The notes beneath the pieces are model-generated. The model saw nothing but the letters and a program-made list of their open reading frames with translations. It ran no database searches and had not been told where the DNA came from. A DNA stretch of 64,000 nucleotides from positions 1-64,000 of the IMG/VR virus record IMGVR_UViG_3300024059_000003, one strand, 5' to 3'. Below are positions 55,147 through 61,925 of this stretch, piece after piece. This stretch comes from a virus. How positions within the stretch are numbered: position 1 is the stretch's first letter; every line of letters begins with the position of its first letter. Made by a program: the position numbers and the translations under genes.

Positions 55147-55713
55147 TTAAATAAAGTTTATTTGGTAGTTGTTTCCAGTACAACCACAATTTGATTTTAT
55201 AAATGTATCAAGCATATTACTAGCTTGATTGTATAGTTTTAAAGCTTCTTTCTCAGCACAGTTATTAGCAGCAGCTAATGACCCTTGAATAAAGAAGTTA
55301 ATTGTATTTAAAGTAACGTTAGACTGTGTTCTCAGAGCACTGTCACACTCCATCATATTTAACTTTAAAAACGCATCGTCAAACTTTTGTTGAAGTTTAT
55401 CAATACGCATTATAGTCTTTTCTACATAATTCTTGTAGGCAGGTGCCACAGAGTATTTCAGATAGTATATACCATCTGGAATAGGTTGTTTGCATCCAGC
55501 TTCAGTAATTCCTAAAGTATCTGACGCAAAAATATTTGTTTCTAAAGGTTTGAAAGGTAAGACTTTTGTTCCAAATCCAGGTATCTCTATTTCAATCGTA
55601 GGTGATGAGACCAACGGTGGATCATCTGGATACACTGATGCATCAGTAACTGCTAATAAATTAACACTATAACTAGGAGGAACAATAATATCTAACTGTA
55701 AAATAGCTGACAT
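55147..55713 (-). CDS. Conserved head/tail structural protein
   Basis: 188 residues. A beta-rich N-terminal half (LQLDIIVPPSYSVNLLAV, VSSPTIEIEIPGFG, DGIYYLKYSVAP) is followed by a helical half (RIDKLQQKFDDAFLKLNM, EALKLYNQASNMLDTF) ending with CGC. The layout resembles a protein near the capsid genes of crAss-like phages, but I cannot name its function. It follows a strong terminator, and the next three genes downstream are packed within 2-5 nt. Confidence 0.72.
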   Translation of the reverse strand: MSAILQLDIIVPPSYSVNLLAVTDASVYPDDPPLVSSPTIEIEIPGFGTKVLPFKPLETNIFASDTLGITEAGCKQPIPDGIYYLKYSVAPAYKNYVEKTIMRIDKLQQKFDDAFLKLNMMECDSALRTQSNVTLNTINFFIQGSLAAANNCAEKEALKLYNQASNMLDTFIKSNCGCTGNNYQINFI

Positions 55714-55724
55714 AAGAATTATTT

Positions 55725-55773
55725 AAAAAAAATACCAGAGGATTGAGTATTTAATCCTCTCACCTCTGGTATT
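55725..55773 (-). terminator. Rho-independent terminator after the 379-residue head protein gene
   Basis: The minus strand forms an 11-bp perfect stem (AATACCAGAGG paired with CCTCTGGTATT) followed by a run of eight T residues. Inside the loop, AGAGGATT and AATCCTCT form a second, overlapping hairpin sharing the GAGG arm. It lies between the 379- and 188-residue genes. Confidence 0.88.
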
Positions 55774-55806
55774 ATAGGTTAGTATTGTTTTATGTAACTC
55801 TGTTTA

Positions 55807-56946
55807 TTAGGCAGTAGTGGTTGTAGTTGTAGTTGTAATACAAACATTATTATCAACAACAGTTCCAAGAGCAGCCACTAGGACAGCAGATACAGCTGTA
55901 GATAGTCCAGCAGAAGAATCTTCATTAGGTACAGCAATTATTACAATATTGTCCATGTGGATATAATCACCCCATTGGTAAGCAGCTTTGTCATATTCAT
56001 TGAATCTGATTGTGTAGCTATCGTACACAGCTCCATCAGTTACATAAGACTCAAAGTTCTCATTGTAACCACCCATTCTATAAAGAGATTTTAAATACCC
56101 AGCTTGGTAGCTATAGTAGTTAATTTCTGCTTGCTTCCATTCAGTAGATAATCCTGAAGGGTAAGTAGAATTTTGGATGATAGAAGAAGTTGCAACAATG
56201 TTACATGCATCAGCTACGATAAAGTCAGCAGTAGTAGCTGGTCCTTCGTATACAAATGCATTAAAATACATTCTGTCATATTCAAATGGGAATGCAGCGA
56301 TATCACATGGTTGACCATATTGTGTTAATGGTTTTCCGTGGATTCTAAGTTTAGTTCCACCTACATTTTCAAAAGTATAGAAACTGCTGAAAGAAATATT
56401 GTCTGGATTGTTACCAGGAGCTTTCTTGTTAAAAGCAGCAATAAGTGAATTGATTAATGCATTAGTGTCAACATCAGTACATACATCACCACCACACTCA
56501 CAACATGGAGCTTGGACAGTTACCGAACGTGTAAATCCGTTGAAGTATAACGTATTAATATAATTTGAAAAAGCTCTAAGCGTTACAGTTAGTATTTCAC
56601 CACATTGTACTTTGAAGTCTGTGATGTCAGTAATCTGATTAGCTGCAGTTGCACAACCAGAAACTTTATACCATTCTGTTACGTTAGAGTTACAAGATGC
56701 ACCAGCTGTTGGGCATCCTTTAATTTTGTCAGATCTTTTAGATCCTTGCAAATAAGTATTTGCTCTACCTTGTGCGACATAGAAATATGGTGAAGCAGCA
56801 ATATCTGAAGCATCAACTGCTGCATATGTATTGCTAAAAAAACCAACTTCACCAGCGGTCAAGTCTTGGGTAGATTTCGAACCAGAGCTAGGTATTGTAG
56901 AACCTACTGGCACCACGAATAACGTGGTTAATGCGAATGTACTCAT
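55807..56946 (-). CDS. Head-associated virion protein ending in poly-threonine
   Basis: 379 residues. It starts STFALTTLFVVPVGSTIPSS and has Cys pairs (PCCECGGDVC near residue 147) and a beta-rich body (MYFNAFVYEGP, DNIVIIAVPN). The C-terminus is CITTTTTTTTA, a bare threonine tail like the linkers in the fibre cluster. Position after the major capsid protein and two other head genes, and a strong terminator behind it, point to an abundant head protein, possibly an auxiliary or decoration protein. That role is inferred from order and a loose resemblance to crAss-like head proteins. Confidence 0.75.
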   Translation of the reverse strand: MSTFALTTLFVVPVGSTIPSSGSKSTQDLTAGEVGFFSNTYAAVDASDIAASPYFYVAQGRANTYLQGSKRSDKIKGCPTAGASCNSNVTEWYKVSGCATAANQITDITDFKVQCGEILTVTLRAFSNYINTLYFNGFTRSVTVQAPCCECGGDVCTDVDTNALINSLIAAFNKKAPGNNPDNISFSSFYTFENVGGTKLRIHGKPLTQYGQPCDIAAFPFEYDRMYFNAFVYEGPATTADFIVADACNIVATSSIIQNSTYPSGLSTEWKQAEINYYSYQAGYLKSLYRMGGYNENFESYVTDGAVYDSYTIRFNEYDKAAYQWGDYIHMDNIVIIAVPNEDSSAGLSTAVSAVLVAALGTVVDNNVCITTTTTTTTA

Positions 56947-56974
56947 AATTTAATTTATATTTAAGGGTTAATAA

Positions 56975-57706
56975 TTATTCATTTGTTTGAATTCTAAATT
57001 GTGCACTTTGTACAGCAGCAGCATTCTCTGTGTACATAGCTAGATTCTGAACTGTTAAATCTACAACTTCATCCTCTAGATATTCTTCTAGTTCACAATT
57101 TACGTCTGTAGATGGTGTACCATCTAACATAATATATCCTGATTTATTTATATATACAGGATATCTCATATACATTATATATATCATTGTGGGGGTAAAT
57201 GTACCGTCCGTATAGACACTTAGACTATTAGAAGACAATGAATTCATTGTTTCCTGATACTCAAAGCTTGGTTTATAATGATCATTGTTAAGTAATAAGG
57301 AGATGTCTCCATGTTTACTTAGATCTTTATTAATCCAAATCTTACGATCTTTGCATCTTCCTTTATCAGCTAGCAAATAACTATCTACATAGAACATGTA
57401 TTTAGGCTTGAGTTGTGTAAGGTCAGCATCCCACTGATGTAATTGTGTATTAGTTTCTACTAATTGTAATGGTTGATTTGTAAAATCTACAACCAAGTTT
57501 TGTAAATCCTCATACCTTTTTTTAAACGCATCAAAACCTAACCTGTTAGGAATTGGAAAACCATCAACTTTTTGTTTTATCAACTTAATCTGAGCTTCAT
57601 TCAAACTCAAGATTTTGTCTTCTAGTGCAATTTGTTGATGCTCGTTAGTTGATAGTTTATTTAGTTTTTGATCAATCTTATATAATAAACTATCGACTGG
57701 TATCAT
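56975..57706 (-). CDS. Conserved head/connector structural protein
   Basis: 243 residues. A helical N-terminus (VDSLLYKIDQKLNKLSTNEH, LNEAQIKLIKQKV) leads into a mixed middle (QPLQLVETNTQLHQWDADL, KCK-like KGRCKDRKIWIN) and an acidic C-terminal part (CELEEYLEDEVVDLTVQNLA). The composition and place two genes after the capsid protein are typical of crAss-like phages. No enzymatic motif was seen; the role is likely connector or head completion. The start follows a small hairpin by about 20 nt. Confidence 0.72.
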   Translation of the reverse strand: MIPVDSLLYKIDQKLNKLSTNEHQQIALEDKILSLNEAQIKLIKQKVDGFPIPNRLGFDAFKKRYEDLQNLVVDFTNQPLQLVETNTQLHQWDADLTQLKPKYMFYVDSYLLADKGRCKDRKIWINKDLSKHGDISLLLNNDHYKPSFEYQETMNSLSSNSLSVYTDGTFTPTMIYIMYMRYPVYINKSGYIMLDGTPSTDVNCELEEYLEDEVVDLTVQNLAMYTENAAAVQSAQFRIQTNE

Positions 57707-57720
57707 ATTTAACTAGTTTT

Positions 57721-57754
57721 ATAAAAAACTAGCTACTTATACTGCAGCTAGTTT
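57721..57754 (-). terminator. AT-rich hairpin overlapping the stop codon of the 322-residue gene
   Basis: The minus strand arms AAACTAGCT and AGCTAGTTT (9 bp, 11-nt loop) begin inside the last codons of the 322-residue gene, hold its stop codon in the loop, and end in a TTTTTTAT run. The stem has few GC pairs, so partial termination or attenuation before the 243-residue gene is more likely than full stop. Confidence 0.5.
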
Positions 57755-58705
57755 CTTAGATTTTAATTTCTTTTCGAGTACTAGTAAGTCATCTTGGTGA
57801 TCTTCATCAATTAGATACTTAACTAATTCATCTTCATCCATTGCTACTTCATACTCTCCTTCGTATATCTTACCGCTCGGTTTGATTCTATAGATAGAAT
57901 GTTGAATAGCTTGTTTAACTAAATCTTTAATATGTAGTAAATTATCTTTCATGTCTGCAAATCTGCCAAACACTTCTACAGGATTTAATCCTTTGAAAGA
58001 ACCACTTTTAACTTCAGATTGTTTTAACATGTTATCAACTAAATTATAAACAACTTCCTCTTTGGAATCTGATGTAACTGGTAATCCGAGTAGTCTTGCA
58101 ACTTTTCTCTTCTTCTCCATACTCATGCCATCGAACTTAATGATAGCTTTATTAATTTGTTGTTTCTTTTTATAAACTATTTGACTTTCAATCTCATCAT
58201 TTACAACATAAAACTGTGTATCTGCTGGAAACTCACCTCTTTCCCATGCTTGGTAAGAAGATGCAATAGTTGGATGCACTCTTAACCATGAAAAAGAAAG
58301 TTCTTGAATAGGTACAGTTAAATCGTAAAGATTATCTCCATCTAAAAGTTTAATTGCTTTTACATGTAAGAGATCTTGTGATCCACTTGATAGTCCGTAG
58401 TTCCAAAACTTTGATCTTGGTCCTAAATCTATATCTCCTAGAGCAGCTTGAAGTTTATCTTTAAGCTCAGTAACTCTCTCTATCTCCAGTTCTTTTTCAA
58501 GAGGATCTTGAATCCTTTTAATATACCCAGCTTCAGGATCTAAACCTGTTCGGTACTTACCATCTAATTCCTTGTAAGGGTACTTAAATACCCCTGTTCC
58601 AGGAATCCTTGTCATACCTTGTTTAGATAGACCACTTTGAAGGGTCTGTAGTTGACTGCTATTATACTCTTTCTTAATCGTAGAGATTTTTCCTAATTTA
58701 CCCAT
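57737..58705 (-). CDS. Conserved structural protein downstream of the capsid gene
   Basis: 322 residues. Charged and helical, starting GKLGKISTIKKEYNSSQLQT, with a middle segment (WNYGLSSGSQDLLHVKAIKLL) and an acidic end (EDELVKYLIDEDHQDDLLVLE) closed by basic KKLKSKKLAAV. I recognise the general type as a conserved gene directly after the crAss-like major capsid gene, but the role is not established to me; an internal head or packaging-associated protein is possible. The gap to the capsid gene holds structured RNA. Confidence 0.75.
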   Translation of the reverse strand: MGKLGKISTIKKEYNSSQLQTLQSGLSKQGMTRIPGTGVFKYPYKELDGKYRTGLDPEAGYIKRIQDPLEKELEIERVTELKDKLQAALGDIDLGPRSKFWNYGLSSGSQDLLHVKAIKLLDGDNLYDLTVPIQELSFSWLRVHPTIASSYQAWERGEFPADTQFYVVNDEIESQIVYKKKQQINKAIIKFDGMSMEKKRKVARLLGLPVTSDSKEEVVYNLVDNMLKQSEVKSGSFKGLNPVEVFGRFADMKDNLLHIKDLVKQAIQHSIYRIKPSGKIYEGEYEVAMDEDELVKYLIDEDHQDDLLVLEKKLKSKKLAAV

Positions 58706-58750
58706 AATGTAGTTTAATTAATTATTCTTTTTGGTTTTATTTTACTTAGT

Positions 58751-58850
58751 AGAGTGATCCAATTGAATGGGTAGAAACTTAATTCGTCACTCTGATTGAG
58801 AAGCCTGTCCCCTCTGAGGAGGGACAGTGTGGGTGAGGGGACTACTTCTC
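58751..58850 (-). other. Structured region in the 3' untranslated part of the capsid gene
   Basis: In the 191-nt gap after the capsid stop, several inverted repeats nest. GAGAAG/CTTCTC (58845-58850 with 58798-58803) encloses CTGTCCC/GGGACAG (58805-58811, 58821-58827). A competing stem GTCCCCTC/GAGGGGAC pairs 58807-58814 with 58835-58842. A third hairpin AGAGTGA/TCACTCT pairs 58751-58757 with 58787-58793. No long T run follows, so it may be an mRNA-stability or processing element rather than a standard terminator. Confidence 0.6.
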
Positions 58851-58896
58851 TGTGAAGGGTGAGTATTACGCTAGCAATAAGTCACCTATTCTGTTT

Positions 58897-60462
58897 TTAG
58901 AACTGTGGAATTTCTTCAATAAGTACAGTTCTTGATAAATCCTCGATAAATACATCGCATCTATCTTTCATCCAGATTTCGTATCCTGGGAATTTATTAG
59001 CAGACTGCATTCCTTGAGACTTAGCAAAGCCTAGGTGGGAACGAGTTCCGTCAATATAACCCCAAGTCATAGAAGGAGCACCCTTCATACGAACTTCTCG
59101 GATGTTGTTTACCATTGCACCATCAGATAGTGGAGAAACATCAAACACCATAAATACTGGAGTAGATTTCATGTTTTGTCCAAACTCTAAATTAGTTTGT
59201 GGTAAATCAAGTTCTTTCAAGTGAATTAATTCAACTCGACCTGTCTCTCTTGTAACCATTGCATCAAATGCAAAGTTATAAGTGATATTTTGTCCTTCTC
59301 CTTGCATGTATCTGTTTCCAGAATCTGCAACGAAAGTAAGACCTGAATTAAGTGCATCGTCTTTAAGAGCTTGTTGGAATACATCGAATCCAGCCTCATT
59401 AGTATACATCTTAACTCGTCTATCTTTAACATCCACTCGTCTATAGAACAAGTCTCCAAATACTGAACGAATCAGGTTTGCAGAGAACTCACCTCTATTG
59501 TATTGTACTAAGTTTCCGTTATTTCTCATTCTGTGGTATACACCAGCAGAAGTTCTTTTTAAGTTTTGTTGTGAACCATTAGTTTTAACAGTACCTGGAG
59601 AAGCCCAGATCATTCTTTTAACTTTTAGTTCTAGCATAGACTTACGCATCCAGAACTCAATAAATGGCTCCCACTTAACATCTTCTCTTCTTAAAGGAAG
59701 TTGATTACGTCTTTGTGGAGCATATACTAAGATATCTAGTGGCTTACCAGCAGAATCACGCAACATTTTGTCATCAGCCCATTCTGTAATTTTGTGCTCA
59801 TATCCATATGCAGAACCTAGTGATTCAAACATAGTGATTTCTTCACCTAATTTAGGAAGGCCTAATAGATCTTGATCAAATTCACCGATAGCAGCATCTA
59901 CTAATTCTAATTCAACACCTTGTGTTAAGAATGTAGGATTAACAAAGTCTACAATTGGATTATCACTTACTAGTGTGAATTTGTAAATCCATCCCATGTT
60001 CCATGGTTGTGGATCTTTAATTACGTAGAAACGTGGTCCATATTGACGTGTTCCTACAGAGATGATAGCATTCTTGGAGAATTCGTTAGAACTTAAGATA
60101 AGCTCAAACTCTTGTCCATCAACACCAACTTTACCTCCAGCATCAATCACATCTTGTGTAGATTTTGGAATGTCAATAATTTTAGGGAATTTGTAAGGAA
60201 CTGCGATATTCCATTTCCATGCATCGCTGTTATTATCAATAAAGTAAGGTGTACTCTTATTGATCATGTCTAGAAAATCATTGCTATACAATGAAGATTG
60301 AGTATACAGACTGATAATCTTTTTATCATAGTCTGCAGGCTCAGTAGAGTGAAAAGACTCTAGGTGGTTTGCATCTGTAAGTTTACCTACAGCACGTGCG
60401 TCCATAGACGCTACACGAGCATAAGTAAAACCAGTTAAACCTGGGATTGTTTGAATTGCCAT
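58897..60462 (-). CDS. Major capsid protein
   Basis: 521 residues, the size of crAss-like major capsid proteins (about 500). It starts MAIQTIPGLTGFTYARVASM and ends FIEDLSRTVLIEEIPQF. The mixed alpha/beta sequence with FVNPTFLTQGVELELVDAA, a WMRKSMLELKVKRMIW helix and GYIDGTRSHLGFAKSQG fits HK97-fold capsid proteins of this group. Its place after the portal and an acidic scaffold-like protein, and the structured 3' region, support the call. No protease gene or obvious delta-domain cleavage signal is visible nearby. The start is preceded by an A-rich, SD-less leader. Confidence 0.88.
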   Translation of the reverse strand: MAIQTIPGLTGFTYARVASMDARAVGKLTDANHLESFHSTEPADYDKKIISLYTQSSLYSNDFLDMINKSTPYFIDNNSDAWKWNIAVPYKFPKIIDIPKSTQDVIDAGGKVGVDGQEFELILSSNEFSKNAIISVGTRQYGPRFYVIKDPQPWNMGWIYKFTLVSDNPIVDFVNPTFLTQGVELELVDAAIGEFDQDLLGLPKLGEEITMFESLGSAYGYEHKITEWADDKMLRDSAGKPLDILVYAPQRRNQLPLRREDVKWEPFIEFWMRKSMLELKVKRMIWASPGTVKTNGSQQNLKRTSAGVYHRMRNNGNLVQYNRGEFSANLIRSVFGDLFYRRVDVKDRRVKMYTNEAGFDVFQQALKDDALNSGLTFVADSGNRYMQGEGQNITYNFAFDAMVTRETGRVELIHLKELDLPQTNLEFGQNMKSTPVFMVFDVSPLSDGAMVNNIREVRMKGAPSMTWGYIDGTRSHLGFAKSQGMQSANKFPGYEIWMKDRCDVFIEDLSRTVLIEEIPQF

Positions 60463-60492
60463 TTTTATTTGTTTTTTATTATTAATTTAAAT

Positions 60493-61770
60493 TTACAAGA
60501 ACCATGAATTAGGTTTCTTATTGTTACTACTTTGTTTTTGAGAAGCAACAGTTTTAGCTTTTGTAACTTGTCTTGCAACTTCTCCAAATAACTGGTTAGA
60601 CTTTTTAGTCACACCTGCTCTTTGTATCGTAGATAACGTTGGATCTTTTTCTAACACCTTTAGTAGTAATCCCACTTTTACTTTTAATTCATGATTCTCT
60701 GGTCTTTTCAAATCTAAGATAGAACGATCAAAATCTGTTAGGGTATCTCCACTTGGTGTTTTCCATTTATCCACTAGTAAGAAGTCTTGTAGTTCGTTTG
60801 CTAAATTAGAGTTGATAGGTATACCATCGAACTCTTTTTCTTTTACTTTATCTGAAAGTATAGTCTGAACATTAGTAACATACTCTTGCTTAATAGCATT
60901 TTTTGTTTGTAACTCTTGTTGAGACTGTGCCTCTAGTTGTTGAAGCTTTTTAGCTTCCTTTTTTACTAGTACCTTATGGTGTCTAGTTGATACGGATTCT
61001 AGATCACCGTAATTTTGTAATCTTTCAATTTCTTTATCTATGTCTTCTGTTTCGAACCCTTGATCAGAAAGTGCTTGTTTCATCACTTGTTTTTGATTGT
61101 TTTCTTTGCTCAAGTCCATTTCAGAAAAGTTAACAATATTATTGTAAGTTCCGAAATATTCTTTTGGGTTTACACCTTTTACAAAGATTGATTCAAACGC
61201 TTGTTGATAATCTTCACCAAATTGACCTATGAATTGTTGAACTAAATCTTGTGCTCCCTTTTTCTTTTCAGATTCAAAACGAGCTAAGAAGTCTTCTGGT
61301 GATTCTATGTTTACCTCTTCATCTTCTTCCTTGTTAAATACTCCTAGTTCAAATAGGTCATTTGCTAAAGCTTCAAAATTAGGGGCAGTTGCATCAGATT
61401 CGTCATCTTCCACCTTATCTAGAACATCAGGTTCTGGTTCAACCACTGGAGTTTCCTCTGTAGTTATTTCTTCCTCTTCTGTATCCGGAATATCACTTAA
61501 GAAGTCAGCAATTAGAGATTCTCCAGTTTGCTTTTCTTCTTCAGTCTTTCCGTGTACACTTTTAGGAGGAACAATATCTTTACCTTTGGGAGCTGTCTTT
61601 TCAGGGACAGCATCTTCTACCTCTTTGACTATTGGCTCTACTGCTTCTGGATCTGCTTGAGCAGTCTCAGGAGCTAATAAATCGTTTAGTAACTGGGTAT
61701 CACCAGCTCCACCAACAGACATGGTATCTTGTATGCCAAAGTTACCTTGTGCTTGCATATTATCAGACAT
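60493..61770 (-). CDS. Scaffold-like acidic protein between portal and capsid
   Basis: 425 residues. The first ~150 residues are acidic and disordered (EAVEPIVKEVEDAV, ITTEETPVVEPEPDVLDKVE). A helical middle (DLVQQFIGQFGEDYQQAFES) leads to a coiled coil (VKKEAKKLQQLEAQSQQELQ), and the C-terminus is basic (RQVTKAKTVASQKQSSNNKK). This charge layout, with a basic capsid-binding tail and location between portal and capsid genes, fits an assembly scaffold. The function is inferred from composition and synteny. Confidence 0.75.
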   Translation of the reverse strand: MSDNMQAQGNFGIQDTMSVGGAGDTQLLNDLLAPETAQADPEAVEPIVKEVEDAVPEKTAPKGKDIVPPKSVHGKTEEEKQTGESLIADFLSDIPDTEEEEITTEETPVVEPEPDVLDKVEDDESDATAPNFEALANDLFELGVFNKEEDEEVNIESPEDFLARFESEKKKGAQDLVQQFIGQFGEDYQQAFESIFVKGVNPKEYFGTYNNIVNFSEMDLSKENNQKQVMKQALSDQGFETEDIDKEIERLQNYGDLESVSTRHHKVLVKKEAKKLQQLEAQSQQELQTKNAIKQEYVTNVQTILSDKVKEKEFDGIPINSNLANELQDFLLVDKWKTPSGDTLTDFDRSILDLKRPENHELKVKVGLLLKVLEKDPTLSTIQRAGVTKKSNQLFGEVARQVTKAKTVASQKQSSNNKKPNSWFL

Positions 61771-61925
61771 ATGTAGTTATTTTTATTATAAATTGGTTTT
61801 ACTTCCGTATTTTACTGTAAATTTAATTCAGTCAGTTCGAATTACAAAACTTTATTTATCTATTTTTGTAAATTCTTGAAATAATATAGCATTAATATTT
61901 TCTCTTCTATAATGAAGATAATTAT

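Noticed and set aside
61771-61925. Possible promoter in the 155-nt gap between portal and scaffold-like genes (TAAAGTTTTG)
   Set aside because: It needs an extra base relative to TAnnTTTG and has no -33 element at the right distance; I see only AT-rich leader sequence.
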